A stretch of 64,000 nt of DNA from Pseudoalteromonas sp. H105 (GTDB taxonomy: Bacteria > Pseudomonadota > Gammaproteobacteria > Enterobacterales > Alteromonadaceae): contig NZ_LOFH01000007.1 of NCBI RefSeq assembly GCF_001469215.1, positions 186,001 to 250,000 of the forward strand. The letters run 5' to 3'. The notes under the pieces are model-generated. The model did no database searches. It was not told the origin of the DNA and saw only the letters and a list, made by a program, of their open reading frames with translations. This document shows positions 38,900-49,460 of the stretch, piece by piece (position 1 is the first letter of the stretch; every line of letters begins with the position of its first letter). The position numbers were made by a program, and so were the translations under genes.

Positions 38900-39871
38900 T
38901 TAAGCTACTTGGCTAAAAATATAGCCTTGATATGCTATGAATGCAGTGAGTAGTATACCACCTTCCATTCTGTTTATGCGCTGAGTGCCTCTGATGCTAA
39001 TAGACATAGCGATAAGCGCGATAGTTGCTCCAATCATAATGAGTGCATCACGATTTGCGGCAGATGGATCTATAATTGATGGGTTTATAATACCTGCTAA
39101 AGGCAAAACGGCTAATAAATTAAATATGTTTGAACCAACAATATTACCTAGTGCAAGGTCATCCTCGTTTTTTAACACTCCAGCAATACAGGCTGCTAAT
39201 TCAGGTAAGCTTGTGCCAATGGCAATAATTGTTAAACCAATAACAAGGTCGCTCAAGCCAAAATACTTTGCGATATCAACAGCTGAACCAACGAGAAAAT
39301 GTGAACTCAATGGTAGCAATACCATACCTATTACGAGCCAAAACAAAGCTGTTTTAGTTGGCACGTTATCTGGCACGTCTTCACACGCTTCATTAACAAA
39401 GGGGTCATCAGCTTGGTTTTTTGCACGAATAGAAATGATGATCAGTCCGACGATAAATATGATAAACGCAATTAATAATGCGATACCTTCGGCAAATGAG
39501 AAATAGTTATCAGAAAAAACATACCATGCACCCAAAGAAACGATTAATACAAGTGGCATTTCACGTTTAAGCGTTGTGGATGACACTAGAAGAGGGCGAA
39601 GAAGAGCTGTGAGGCCGAGCACTAGCAAAATGTTAGTGATATTTGAACCAACAGCATTGCCTACAGCTGTGTCTGTTTTACCCGCTAGGGCGGCTGACGC
39701 AGAGACCATCATTTCAGGAGCAGAAGATCCCATAGCAACAACCGTCAAACCAACAATTAATGTCGGTACGCCAAAGTTTTTTGCCAGCGCAGCTGCGCCA
39801 TAAACAAAGCGATCTGCGCTCCAAACAAGCCCAGCAAATCCAAGAACCAAAATGACAAAAGAAGTCACCAT
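38900..39871 (-). CDS. yrbG: Calcium/sodium antiporter YrbG
   Basis: CaCA-superfamily exchanger with about ten transmembrane helices and the two alpha repeats: GSSAPEMMVSASAALAGK with AVGNAVGSNITNILL, and GTSLPELAACIAGVLK with ALGNIVGSNIFNLLA. 323 residues. Transport of Ca2+ against Na+ is inferred from the family; the physiological role in E. coli is unclear. First gene of the minus-strand LPS/rpoN cluster, divergent from mlaF. Confidence 0.94.
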   Translation of the reverse strand: MVTSFVILVLGFAGLVWSADRFVYGAAALAKNFGVPTLIVGLTVVAMGSSAPEMMVSASAALAGKTDTAVGNAVGSNITNILLVLGLTALLRPLLVSSTTLKREMPLVLIVSLGAWYVFSDNYFSFAEGIALLIAFIIFIVGLIIISIRAKNQADDPFVNEACEDVPDNVPTKTALFWLVIGMVLLPLSSHFLVGSAVDIAKYFGLSDLVIGLTIIAIGTSLPELAACIAGVLKNEDDLALGNIVGSNIFNLLAVLPLAGIINPSIIDPSAANRDALIMIGATIALIAMSISIRGTQRINRMEGGILLTAFIAYQGYIFSQVA

Positions 39872-40121
39872 TACACTACGCCAATTACTTAATATCAGAT
39901 TGAGTTAAATAATATCAAAAGCCAGCTTGAAAGTATAAATAAAAGAATCAGGTCAACTTGTTAGCAAAACGTTATTAGTATGAATAAAAATACAACGTTA
40001 GTTATTATGCTAACCTGAATTAGCACCACTTAGGTTGTTATGTCATAGAATATTACAAAATTTTACGATTTGTTTTTTCCATCTGAGGGTAAAAAGCTTT
40101 AAAATAGGGAAAGTAGTGAAA
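39872..40121. promoter_or_regulatory. Divergent promoter region of the yrbG-kds-lpt and mla operons
   Basis: A 250-base A/T-rich gap from which two large envelope operons start in opposite directions. It contains TTAGC (39960s) and GCTAA (about 40008) outer arms with AACGTT repeated inside them, forming an imperfect nested dyad around 39960-40012. I could not assign hexamers with confidence. Confidence 0.4.
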
Positions 40122-40943
40122 ATGATAACGGAGAGCGACTTGTCGCAACCAATAGTAGAAGTCAAGGATGTAAGCTTTTCAAGGGGCGACAGAAGCATAT
40201 ACAAAAATATGAGCTTCAGCGTTCCTAAAGGTAAAATCACTGCCATTATGGGGCCTAGCGGCATTGGTAAAACGACCATGCTGCGTTTAATTGGTGGTCA
40301 ATTAAAACCTGATAGCGGCACTATTTTATTTGAAGGTGATAATATCCCCGCGATGACGCGCAAGGAACTCTATGCAGCGCGTACAAAAATGAGCATGTTA
40401 TTCCAAAGTGGCGCATTATTTACCGATATGTCAGTGTTTGACAATATTGCCTTTCCACTTAGAGAACATACTCGTCTTAGTGAAGATTTAATTCGTCTTG
40501 TTGTATTAATGAAACTGCAAGCCGTTGGATTACGGGGGGCGCAAGACTTAATGCCTTCGGAACTATCTGGCGGTATGGCTCGGCGTGCTGCATTAGCACG
40601 TTCAATAGCACTAGATCCCGAACTCATTATGTATGATGAACCATTTGCAGGGCAAGATCCTATTTCAATGGGGGTTCTGGTTAAATTAATTAAGTCACTC
40701 AATCAGGTGCTCGGATTATCTTCGCTAATTGTGACGCATGATGTAACGGAAGTAATGAGTATTGCTGATCACGTGATTATTATCGCTGATCAGGGCGTTA
40801 TTGGTTGCGGTTCTCCCGAGCAAATGCGTAACCATGAATCGCCATTAGTTCAACAGTTCTTAAAAGGACTTTCTGATGGGCCTGTGCCATTTCACTTTCC
40901 AGCAGAACCTTATAATGATGAGTTACTCGGAGTGCTTAGCTAA
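40122..40943 (+). CDS. mlaF: Phospholipid ABC transporter ATPase MlaF
   Basis: Cytoplasmic ATPase of the MlaFEDB complex, which maintains outer-membrane lipid asymmetry by moving phospholipid between membranes. Walker [10 protein letters not shown], signature [15 protein letters not shown], Walker [14 protein letters not shown]. 273 residues from the ATG at 40122; the frame is open upstream to 40035, but that part (CHRILQNFTICFF) is not MlaF-like and the chosen ATG has GGGA 11 nt before it. The stop overlaps the mlaE ATG. Confidence 0.95.
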   Translation: MITESDLSQPIVEVKDVSFSRGDRSIYKNMSFSVPKGKITAIMGPSGIGKTTMLRLIGGQLKPDSGTILFEGDNIPAMTRKELYAARTKMSMLFQSGALFTDMSVFDNIAFPLREHTRLSEDLIRLVVLMKLQAVGLRGAQDLMPSELSGGMARRAALARSIALDPELIMYDEPFAGQDPISMGVLVKLIKSLNQVLGLSSLIVTHDVTEVMSIADHVIIIADQGVIGCGSPEQMRNHESPLVQQFLKGLSDGPVPFHFPAEPYNDELLGVLS

Positions 40944-41722
40944 TGTTAGATATGTTACAAAAGCTAGGTCAGAAAACATTTGGCCGATTTGCTGCGCTAG
41001 GGCGCTCTACACAAATGTTAATTGGCGCGTTGTGGAACTTACCAAATTTTCGTAAGGGAACCCCACTGCTTGTGCGTCAGTTATATATGGTGGGTTCGCA
41101 ATCTTTGCTGATCATTATGGTATCAGGCTTATTTATCGGTATGGTACTCGCGTTGCAAGGGTATACCGTATTGGTGGGCTATGGTGCAGAAGATAGCCTT
41201 GGGCCATTAGTTGCGCTAAGTTTACTCAGAGAGCTAGGTCCTGTAGTAACCGCTCTTCTATTTGCTGGTCGAGCAGGGAGTGCCCTGACCGCCGAAATTG
41301 GTTTAATGAAAGCAACTGAACAGCTTTCAAGCTTAGAAATGATGGCTATAGATCCACTAAAACGTATTATAGCACCTCGATTTTGGGCCGGTTTTATTAG
41401 TATGCCGATACTTGCTTTGATATTTTCAGCTGTCGCTATCATTGGTGCTCATCTTGTGGGGGTTGATTGGCTTGGGGTTGATACTGGTAGTTTTTGGTCA
41501 ATCATGCAATCTCAAGTATCGTTCCAGCAAGATATTTTAAATGGCATGATTAAGAGTTTCGTATTTGCCATCGTTGTAACGTGGATTGCACTTTACAAAG
41601 GGTATGACTGTGTGCCGACATCGGAAGGCATCAGTAAAGCAACAACAGAGACCGTTGTGCACTCATCTCTGGCTGTTTTAGGGTTTGATTTTATTTTGAC
41701 AGCGGTAATGTTTACCAGCTAA
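40943..41722 (+). CDS. mlaE: Phospholipid ABC transporter permease MlaE
   Basis: Inner-membrane permease of the Mla system, 259 residues with five or so helices. Conserved MlaE features: [20 protein letters not shown], the cytoplasmic loop [20 protein letters not shown], and the [14 protein letters not shown] [20 protein letters not shown] segment. Starts in the mlaF stop codon (TAATG) and is 14 nt upstream of mlaD. Confidence 0.95.
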   Translation: MLDMLQKLGQKTFGRFAALGRSTQMLIGALWNLPNFRKGTPLLVRQLYMVGSQSLLIIMVSGLFIGMVLALQGYTVLVGYGAEDSLGPLVALSLLRELGPVVTALLFAGRAGSALTAEIGLMKATEQLSSLEMMAIDPLKRIIAPRFWAGFISMPILALIFSAVAIIGAHLVGVDWLGVDTGSFWSIMQSQVSFQQDILNGMIKSFVFAIVVTWIALYKGYDCVPTSEGISKATTETVVHSSLAVLGFDFILTAVMFTS

Positions 41723-41736
41723 TAAAGGTATAGATA

Positions 41737-42285
41737 ATGAATTCACGGAAATTAGAAATTTTAGTTGGTTTTTTTGTTGCTTTAGGAATTGCAGCATTTG
41801 CTATGTTAGCGCTAAAAGTGGCTAACGCTGGCATTAGTGGTAATGGTGATACTTATTTATTGAAGGCTAAATTTGATAATATTGGGTCATTAAAAGCACG
41901 AGCGCCAATCAAGGTTGGGGGCGTAGTTGTTGGCCGTGTTGAAGCAATCTCTATCCATCCTCAAGAGTTTTTGCCAGTGGTTGATATGACTATTGATGCG
42001 CAATACCAGTGTCGTTTTTCTGATACTAGCTCAGTGTCTATTTTAACATCAGGTATCTTAGGTGAACAATATTTAGGGATTAACCCCGTCATTGCGCCTA
42101 AATCAGCTGAACAAGCGTGTTTAGGTCTTGAAGTAACAAGTAATGATGGCGATTTAGGGCTGGACGAGTTGTTTGGTGTCGAGAGTAAAGCATTAAATGA
42201 TGGTGACTTTATTACGGATACCAAGTCTGCACTAGTGCTTGAAGAATTAATTGGGCAGTTCTTATTCAATCAAGGTGGCGAGTAA
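41737..42285 (+). CDS. mlaD: Phospholipid transport substrate-binding protein MlaD
   Basis: Inner-membrane-anchored MCE-domain protein that forms a hexameric ring on MlaE. An N-terminal transmembrane helix (about 7-28) is followed by one MCE domain (about 40-118; FDNIGSLKARAPIKVGGVVV and SVSILTSGILGEQYLGI). The C-terminal tail contains LDELFGVESKALNDGDFI. 182 residues. Confidence 0.95.
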   Translation: MNSRKLEILVGFFVALGIAAFAMLALKVANAGISGNGDTYLLKAKFDNIGSLKARAPIKVGGVVVGRVEAISIHPQEFLPVVDMTIDAQYQCRFSDTSSVSILTSGILGEQYLGINPVIAPKSAEQACLGLEVTSNDGDLGLDELFGVESKALNDGDFITDTKSALVLEELIGQFLFNQGGE

Positions 42286-42290
42286 TTATT

Positions 42291-42971
42291 ATGTTTAAAA
42301 AACTTTTAGCTTTAGTCGCGTTTGTTTTTATCGCAACCAGTGCAAACGCAAATACAGAACAGGTCAATTTAAAAGACCCATATAAAATGGTGCGTCAAGT
42401 ATCAGATAATACCTTTCAGCGTATTACGCGTGATCAGCCACTGATTGAAAAAGATAAAGAACATTTACGCGTAATTGTTACCGAAGAGTTAATGCCTTAT
42501 ATTGATTACAAATACGCTGCGCTGCGGGTGTTGGGTAGCCATGTTTCTAAAGTTCGGGCTATTAAAGACCCAGCAGAGCAAAAACAAGCCATCGAAGACA
42601 TCCGAGTGTTTATTGATGTTTTTCAAGAGTACTTAATTGCTACGTATGCGGGTGTATTTACCCAATACACTAATCAGCAGGTGGAATTTGCTCCTAGCCG
42701 AGAGTTTGTCGGACAAGATGTTGTGCTGGTCAAAACTAAAATTGTTGACCCTGGTAAACCTGATATCAAAATTGACTTTAAAGTCCGTGAAGATAGGAGT
42801 GGTGAATGGCGTGCATACGATATGGTGGCAGAAGGTATAAGTTTACTTGATGCAAAGCAAAGTGAACTTCAAGGTATTCTTCGTCAGCAAGGTATTGAAC
42901 ATGTAAGCAACTTGCTTAAGCAAAAAAGCCAGTTACCTGTCCAGTTTAGAGGTGACGGTGGTAATGAGTAA
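42291..42971 (+). CDS. mlaC: Periplasmic phospholipid-binding protein MlaC
   Basis: Soluble periplasmic shuttle between the OM complex MlaA-OmpC/F and MlaFEDB. Signal peptide of about 20 residues ending ATSANA. MlaC features include VTEELMPYIDYKYAALRVLG and the C-terminal ISLLDAKQSELQGILRQQGI. 226 residues. Its last 8 nt overlap the mlaB ATG. Confidence 0.93.
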   Translation: MFKKLLALVAFVFIATSANANTEQVNLKDPYKMVRQVSDNTFQRITRDQPLIEKDKEHLRVIVTEELMPYIDYKYAALRVLGSHVSKVRAIKDPAEQKQAIEDIRVFIDVFQEYLIATYAGVFTQYTNQQVEFAPSREFVGQDVVLVKTKIVDPGKPDIKIDFKVREDRSGEWRAYDMVAEGISLLDAKQSELQGILRQQGIEHVSNLLKQKSQLPVQFRGDGGNE

Positions 42972-43257
42972 AGTGAACGTTACTCAATTAACGGATCATG
43001 AATTTCGAATCAGTGGTGAACTGACTCGAAATTCAATTCCAGCTGAACGACTTCTTAATAAACACTCACAAAGTAACCATAAAACATGGTATTTTGACCT
43101 TTCTGAGGTATCTAGGGTTGACACAGCGGGCTTAGCTTGGTTAATTCACTCTTTCGCAGAATTAAAGCAACAAGGTATTCGCCTTGAATTGCAAAATATT
43201 CCTGAGCAGCTACAAAATTTAATGCAGCTGGGGCAGGTTACAACCTTATTTGAGTGA
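42964..43257 (+). CDS. mlaB: STAS-domain protein MlaB
   Basis: Cytoplasmic STAS protein that binds MlaF and is needed for transporter activity. 97 residues from the ATG at 42964; a GTG frame start at 42952 lies inside mlaC and is not needed. The STAS phosphoserine-type loop is SRVDTAGLAWLIHSFAEL, with Thr in the serine position (VDTAGLAW). Confidence 0.9.
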   Translation: MSKVNVTQLTDHEFRISGELTRNSIPAERLLNKHSQSNHKTWYFDLSEVSRVDTAGLAWLIHSFAELKQQGIRLELQNIPEQLQNLMQLGQVTTLFE

Positions 43258-43262
43258 GAGTT

Positions 43263-43520
43263 ATGCAAACTAGCGATGTCGAAACATTATTACGCGACGA
43301 ATTACAATTAACAGAAGTACATGTTAAGGCCAATGGTAGCCATTATGAAGTGGTTGCTGTGGGTGATTGTTTTGATGGCTTAAGCCGTGTTAAAAAACAG
43401 CAGTTAGTGTATGGCCCACTAATGAATACTATTTCTGACGGTACAATTCACGCAGTGTCTATTCGTGCATTTACACCAACAGAGTGGAAGCGTGAACAAA
43501 AATTTATCTTACCGCAATAG
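43263..43520 (+). CDS. ibaG: BolA-family protein IbaG
   Basis: 85 residues of BolA/IbaG type. The segment VYGPLMNTISDGTIHAVSIR with the conserved His carries the Fe-S ligand region; the other conserved elements are HVKANGSHYEVVAVGDCFDG. IbaG-like proteins work with monothiol glutaredoxins in Fe-S handling and acid stress. The ATG at 43263 is preferred over an in-frame GTG at 43254. It sits between mlaB and murA as in E. coli. Confidence 0.92.
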   Translation: MQTSDVETLLRDELQLTEVHVKANGSHYEVVAVGDCFDGLSRVKKQQLVYGPLMNTISDGTIHAVSIRAFTPTEWKREQKFILPQ

Positions 43521-43524
43521 TTAA

Positions 43525-44793
<1,269 letters not shown>

Positions 44794-44800
44794 ATCGGCA

Positions 44801-44832
44801 AAACCAAGGGCCTAGCCATAGGCCCTTGGTTT
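44801..44832. terminator. Bidirectional terminator between murA and degS
   Basis: Perfect 14-bp stem (AAACCAAGGGCCTA at 44801-44814 with its complement at 44819-44832) around GCCA. It lies 7 nt after murA and just before the convergent degS stop. Confidence 0.88.
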
Positions 44833-45937
44833 ATAATTCAGTTTCAAGTTCGGCCACTTTGACCATCACTTTTAAAATCTCCCCACTTCGATAAAGCTGA
44901 AATTCAATCTCGTTACCAGGCTCTGAGTTACCTATTAACGTGAGTGTATGTTGTGGGTTACTAACATCTTTACCTGCAATCTTAACGATTATATCCTGCT
45001 CTTTTATACCAGCCTGCCATGCAGGACCAAAAGGATCTAGGCTTGTTATACGAAGCCCGGCAACAGGCGTATAATTGTCGCTGACTTCTTTCCCAGTACT
45101 ATCAACAGCAGTGCCAGTGAAGCCTAAATAACCTCTTACAACACGGCCATGGCGGATTAACTTATCCATCACTTCTTTTGCTAAAGAATAAGGCACAGCG
45201 AAGAAAATACCTTGAATATCCAAATTTTCACGTGTTTTAAACTGTGCCGATGTTATACCCACCAAATCACCTTTAGAATTGACTAACGCGCCGCCTGAGT
45301 TGCCTACATTAATAGCAGCATCCATTTGCAACAAGCTATTAAATGGGCTGTCAGTGATTTTTTGTTTTCCTGTTGCGCTGATAATACCCTGTGTAATTGT
45401 TTGCCCTAAATTGAGTGGATTTCCTATCGCAAGTACGACATCACCTACACGTGGGTTAAAGTTATTATTCACAGGAATAACAGGTAAGTGCTCAGCATTA
45501 ATTTTTAATAACGCCAAATCAGTAATTGTGTCAAAGCCAATAAGTTGCACATCAAAAAAGCGGCGGCCATCAGTGAGGATCACCATTATTTGATCTGCGT
45601 TATTGATCACATGATAGTTAGTTAGTATGTAACCATCACTCGACATGATGACTCCCGAGCCAAGTTCTTGCACTGTATTTTGTCGCTTATATCGGGGCTG
45701 GGTTGAGATGCTTTCAGAAAAAATGGTGACAACGGAGGGGCCTGCGCGCTCTACTGCATCAGAAAAGCTCAAATGTTGACTTGTTATGGCACTGGGAAGA
45801 GCAACATTCGGTAAAAGGCTTGCTCGCATAGTCGGACTAAAAAATACCACCAAGAAAGCGATACCGAGACCGGCAAATAAAGGAGGAAGTACAAATTTAA
45901 AAAATTTCAGCACGGTATTCTTATTATTAGGAGGCAA
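44831..45937 (-). CDS. degS: Site-1 protease DegS
   Basis: Membrane-anchored periplasmic serine protease that senses unfolded outer-membrane proteins through its PDZ domain and cleaves RseA to free sigma-E. An N-terminal transmembrane helix (about 9-30) is followed by the trypsin-like domain with His in ILTNYHVINN, Asp in ITDLALLKI and Ser in NVGNSGGALV, and one PDZ domain (about 270-360). The frame opens at a TTG (45937); a GTG at 45913 is an alternative start closer to the helix. At 368 residues it is slightly longer than E. coli DegS. Downstream of degQ. Confidence 0.92.
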   Translation of the reverse strand: MPPNNKNTVLKFFKFVLPPLFAGLGIAFLVVFFSPTMRASLLPNVALPSAITSQHLSFSDAVERAGPSVVTIFSESISTQPRYKRQNTVQELGSGVIMSSDGYILTNYHVINNADQIMVILTDGRRFFDVQLIGFDTITDLALLKINAEHLPVIPVNNNFNPRVGDVVLAIGNPLNLGQTITQGIISATGKQKITDSPFNSLLQMDAAINVGNSGGALVNSKGDLVGITSAQFKTRENLDIQGIFFAVPYSLAKEVMDKLIRHGRVVRGYLGFTGTAVDSTGKEVSDNYTPVAGLRITSLDPFGPAWQAGIKEQDIIVKIAGKDVSNPQHTLTLIGNSEPGNEIEFQLYRSGEILKVMVKVAELETEL

Positions 45938-45951
45938 TCCCTTTATTTTGG

Positions 45952-45984
45952 CACAAAAAAAATAACAGCGGCAAGTGCCGCTGT
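45952..45984 (-). terminator. Rho-independent terminator of degQ
   Basis: Arms ACAGCGGCA (45965-45973) and TGCCGCTGT (45976-45984); on the minus strand the hairpin is followed by a run of eight T residues within the degQ-degS gap. Confidence 0.85.
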
Positions 45985-46015
45985 CATTAATTCAGTTATT
46001 TAATCGATATTTATA

Positions 46016-47368
46016 TTATTGAATCAGTACAAACACAGATTCGCGCCCTCTTTGTACGCCAAGAACAATATTACCTCTCGTATTTTCGATAATTTTGTTC
46101 ATATCTCTAATATTTTCTACGCGTTGACGGTTAACCTGCATAATAATGTCACCTTCTTCTAAGCCGACACGTGCGGCTGGTGAACGAGGGTCAATGGATG
46201 TGAGCTCTACGCCTTTCATACCATTTTTCTGCGTGGTTTCTAACGTTGCGCCTTTGAAGGCAGGGTGTAATTCATCACCCGCCGCGCTTTGACCTGAAGC
46301 TCCATCAAGGGTTACATTCACTGTTTTTACTTTACCGTCACGGTAAATACCCAATTTTACTTTTTTACCTTCGCCGAGTGTTGCAATCTTACTGCGCAGT
46401 TCATGGAATCCGCTGATGTTAGTGCCATCGACGCTAGTAATTACATCACCCGCTTTAATGCCTGCTTTATTTGCTGCAGAGTCGTCCATTACTTGCATAA
46501 CATAGGCGCCTTGCTTTACATCTAGCTTTTGCGCTTTAGCGAGGCCAGCGTCAAGCGCACGACCTGAAATACCTAAAGAGCCTCTACGTGTCTCACCATG
46601 TTCGACAAGTTGATCGACTAGGTTTTTCATCATATTAGATGGAATTGCAAAGCCAATACCTACATTGCCTCCTGATGCACCTAAAATAGCGGTGTTTATA
46701 CCAATTAGTTCGCCATTTAAGTTCACTAATGCCCCACCTGAATTTCCTTGGTTTATTGCAGCATCAGTTTGAATGAAATCTTCATAACCTTCAATATTCA
46801 AGCCACTGCGGCCGAGAGCACTAACAATGCCTGATGTCACAGTGTGGCTTAAGCCGAATGGGTTTCCTATGGCTACGGCGAAATCGCCAACACGCAGTTG
46901 ATCTGAATTGGCTAGTTGGATTTCGACTAAGTCATCGGCATCAATTTGTAATAATGCAATGTCGGATTCTTTATCACTACCGATACGCTTAGCCTCATAT
47001 TCACGGCCATCTTCAAGTGTAACAAGCATTTTTTCGGCATCTTGTACCACATGATTATTGGTGACAACATAACCTTCTTCAGCGTCAATGATAACGCCAG
47101 ACCCTAACCCGCTAAATTCACGTTTTTGGCTGCGCGGTTGAGGGTTACCGAAAAAGAAGTCAAGGGGGTCTGCGCGTCTGCGTACTTCTTTTGAGCCTGA
47201 TACTTGTATACTGACAACCCCTGGGGTGATTTGTTCTAGCATTGGCGCTAAGGTTGGTAGTTGTTGACCATTTACTGCAACTGGCATTTTTGCCATTGAA
47301 ACTGCAGGGGTTAATAATATGCTCGCAGATAATACGGCTGCGCTGATTAACGATAATTTCATTTTCAT
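46016..47368 (-). CDS. degQ: Periplasmic serine endoprotease DegQ/DegP family
   Basis: Soluble periplasmic HtrA protease/chaperone. Signal peptide of about 27 residues ending SMA. Protease triad: His in VVTNNHVVQD, Asp in ESDIALLQI, Ser in INQGNSGGALVNL. Two PDZ domains follow (about 255-345 and 365-448), so it is not DegS. DegQ is preferred over DegP for the position next to degS and zapG. ATG at 47368 is used; an in-frame TTG at 47374 has closer spacing to GGAG and is a real alternative. Confidence 0.93.
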   Translation of the reverse strand: MKMKLSLISAAVLSASILLTPAVSMAKMPVAVNGQQLPTLAPMLEQITPGVVSIQVSGSKEVRRRADPLDFFFGNPQPRSQKREFSGLGSGVIIDAEEGYVVTNNHVVQDAEKMLVTLEDGREYEAKRIGSDKESDIALLQIDADDLVEIQLANSDQLRVGDFAVAIGNPFGLSHTVTSGIVSALGRSGLNIEGYEDFIQTDAAINQGNSGGALVNLNGELIGINTAILGASGGNVGIGFAIPSNMMKNLVDQLVEHGETRRGSLGISGRALDAGLAKAQKLDVKQGAYVMQVMDDSAANKAGIKAGDVITSVDGTNISGFHELRSKIATLGEGKKVKLGIYRDGKVKTVNVTLDGASGQSAAGDELHPAFKGATLETTQKNGMKGVELTSIDPRSPAARVGLEEGDIIMQVNRQRVENIRDMNKIIENTRGNIVLGVQRGRESVFVLIQ

Positions 47369-47404
47369 AGTCAAGGTTTACTCCACATCACAGAAAAAGT
47401 AAAA

Positions 47405-47430
47405 ACTAAAAAGGCTGCATATAGCAGCCT
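47405..47430 (-). terminator. Rho-independent terminator of zapG
   Basis: Arms AGGCTGC (47412-47418) and GCAGCCT (47424-47430) around ATATA; on the minus strand the stem is followed by a T-rich tail. It lies between zapG and degQ. Confidence 0.75.
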
Positions 47431-47495
47431 CATAAAGGTATAGATATTATATAAAGCTGTTATATCTAAAGACTATGGGGTCAAAAAAAAGTTCC

Positions 47496-47939
47496 TCAAG
47501 ATGCTTTTGATTGTTCCGAAATTTTGTCTTCACCTACAAATAAACCTGACTCACCGGATACATAATCTGCAGGTTGAGCATGAGCCGATGAGCGGTCACT
47601 TTGACGTTCTTTTAAAGAACGTTGTAGTTGCTCGGTGGTTTCTTTTGAGAAAAAAGGTTCAGCAGGGTGCTGCTTTTTATCGTTGAGTAATAACTTATTG
47701 GTTTCATCGACGTGGTTTAGCAGTTGATCATAATTGTCTTTCATACGATTAACTAACTTACCTGTGCTTGCTAAATGATCTGCAACGTCTTGGCGGTATT
47801 GCTCCAAAGCATGCTTAGCTTGTTCAGCTTGTTGTTCAAGTTCGTCTTGCTTAAATTGTTTTTTGGTAACAAATGCACCAAGAAAGAAAGCCGCTACAGC
47901 AACGATTACGATAATACCCACCCAAGTAATTGTACCCAT
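47496..47939 (-). CDS. zapG: Cell division/envelope protein ZapG (YhcB, DUF1043)
   Basis: 147 residues: an N-terminal transmembrane helix (about 4-24, TWVGIIVIVAVAAFFLGAFV) followed by a coiled coil of Lys, Gln and Glu (about 25-75) and a low-complexity tail. DUF1043 proteins coordinate division and envelope synthesis in E. coli. The ATG at 47939 has AAGGGG eight bases before it; a longer frame to 47978 would add a non-family leader. The divergent position opposite zapE and next to degQ is conserved. Confidence 0.9.
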   Translation of the reverse strand: MGTITWVGIIVIVAVAAFFLGAFVTKKQFKQDELEQQAEQAKHALEQYRQDVADHLASTGKLVNRMKDNYDQLLNHVDETNKLLLNDKKQHPAEPFFSKETTEQLQRSLKERQSDRSSAHAQPADYVSGESGLFVGEDKISEQSKAS

Positions 47940-48014
47940 AAAATTCACCCCTTTGGGAAATGCAAAAATAACTGACAATAGTCCGCACGATTAATAATTC
48001 GATACGTCCTTTGA

Positions 48015-48032
48015 TAACCTGAGGTCAGGTTA
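48015..48032. promoter_or_regulatory. Inverted repeat in the zapG/zapE divergent promoter region
   Basis: TAACCTGA (48015-48022) and TCAGGTTA (48025-48032) separated by GG. Perfect 8-bp arms, suited to a dimeric regulator. No known consensus is matched, so the role is inferred. Confidence 0.35.
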
Positions 48033-48120
48033 AATAAATCTTACTGCGACTAATATACCCCGAGTTACGATGCGTGTTAATATATTGCGTAAATTAAACC
48101 GTATTTTATTGTAACTACCT

Positions 48121-49209
48121 ATGACTCCTTGGCAAAAGTACCAACAAGATTTACAGCGCGATGACTTTGTTTACGATGCTGCACAAGAAAATGCAGTGCG
48201 TCATCTACAGCGGTTATACGATGATTTAACAGCTGCAAATCCAGCTGAAAAAAGCTGGTTTGCAAAGCTCTTTAATAAAGATAGCACGCCGCCAATAAAA
48301 GGGTTGTATTTTTGGGGAGGCGTAGGGCGCGGAAAAACCTACTTAGTTGATACCTTTTATGAGGCCCTGCCTGGAACGCGAAAAATGCGCGTGCACTTTC
48401 ACCGGTTTATGCATCGTGTTCATGATGAGTTAAAAAAATTACATAATAAATCCAATCCACTTGAAGTCGTTGCAGATATATTCAAGTCCGAGACTGATAT
48501 TATCTGTTTTGATGAGTTTTTTGTGCAAGACATCACCGACGCTATGTTGTTGGGGGGGCTAATGGAAGCACTCTTTGAACGTGGCATTGTTTTAGTGGCT
48601 ACGTCTAATATTGTACCAGATGAGCTTTATCGCAATGGACTTCAGCGTGCACGCTTTTTACCTGCAATTGCGTTAGTGAATCAAAATACCGAGATCGTTA
48701 ATGTTGACTCGGGGGTAGATTATCGCCTTCGGACACTCGAACAGGCTGAAATTTTTCATAGTCCACTAGATGCAAAGGCTGATAATAATTTGTTTGAATA
48801 TTTTGATAAGTTATCCCCTGAGCCCGGTGTATTGGATACAGCGATAGAAATTGAAGGGCGAATGATTAAAACTCGTAAAGTATCAGATTGTATTGTTATG
48901 TTTGATTTCCCTGAGTTATGTGAAACGGCCCGTAGCCAAGTAGATTATATGGAAATAAGCCGCTTGTATAACACGGTTATTTTATCAAATGTAAAACAGC
49001 TTGGACAAAGTAACGATGACGCCGCGCGCCGCTTTATCGCATTAGTCGATGAGTTTTATGAACGTAATGTCACATTAATCATCTCAGCAGAAAAACCGAT
49101 CACTGAACTTTACACTCAAGGGAATCTAAACTTTGAGTTCAAGCGTTGTATTAGTCGGTTACAAGAAATGCAGTCACTGGAGTATCTTGCAAGAGAGCAT
49201 TTAGCTTAA
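48121..49209 (+). CDS. zapE: Cell division ATPase ZapE (AFG1 family)
   Basis: AAA-type ATPase that associates with the Z ring under stress. Walker A GGVGRGKT (about residues 67-74), Walker B IICFDEFFVQDI, sensor region LVATSNIVPDELYRNGLQR. 362 residues, typical of AFG1/ZapE. It lies just upstream of rplM as in E. coli (yhcM). The Shine-Dalgarno sequence is weak. Confidence 0.94.
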   Translation: MTPWQKYQQDLQRDDFVYDAAQENAVRHLQRLYDDLTAANPAEKSWFAKLFNKDSTPPIKGLYFWGGVGRGKTYLVDTFYEALPGTRKMRVHFHRFMHRVHDELKKLHNKSNPLEVVADIFKSETDIICFDEFFVQDITDAMLLGGLMEALFERGIVLVATSNIVPDELYRNGLQRARFLPAIALVNQNTEIVNVDSGVDYRLRTLEQAEIFHSPLDAKADNNLFEYFDKLSPEPGVLDTAIEIEGRMIKTRKVSDCIVMFDFPELCETARSQVDYMEISRLYNTVILSNVKQLGQSNDDAARRFIALVDEFYERNVTLIISAEKPITELYTQGNLNFEFKRCISRLQEMQSLEYLAREHLA

Positions 49210-49293
49210 TCAACCTGAACTTTGGTTAATTAGATAGAGCACTTAAATTTCTTGTGGAAAAAACAAGCGCTAGGTAGCAATGTGGTTTAAGTG

Positions 49294-49302
49294 CTGGTAT
49301 AC
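49294..49302 (+). promoter_or_regulatory. Candidate rplM promoter, extended -10
   Basis: TGG followed by TATACT (49297-49302) forms an extended -10. There is no good -35 at 16-18 nt, which an extended -10 tolerates. It predicts a leader of about 150 nt before rplM. Confidence 0.5.
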
Positions 49303-49307
49303 TCCCG

Positions 49308-49460
49308 CGTCTGCCACGTTGCGTTCTATTGCCTTCATTAGCTTAGCCTCTTTTGAATGGCGCAAAAGTCTTAAACTCGAAGGGGTTGGAGCAAACATTT
49401 AGAGCGGTAATTAATAATAATTACCTGTGGTTTTAATTGAAAAACATTGGATTTTTATAA
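49308..49460 (+). promoter_or_regulatory. Possible L13 (rplM) mRNA leader
   Basis: About 150 nt separate the predicted start from the rplM ATG. In E. coli, L13 represses its own operon by binding the rplM leader. I have not aligned this segment to that leader, so only position supports the idea. Confidence 0.3.

Noticed and set aside
40035..40121. Upstream extension of mlaF
   Set aside because: The extra residues do not resemble MlaF, and the ATG at 40122 gives the normal length.
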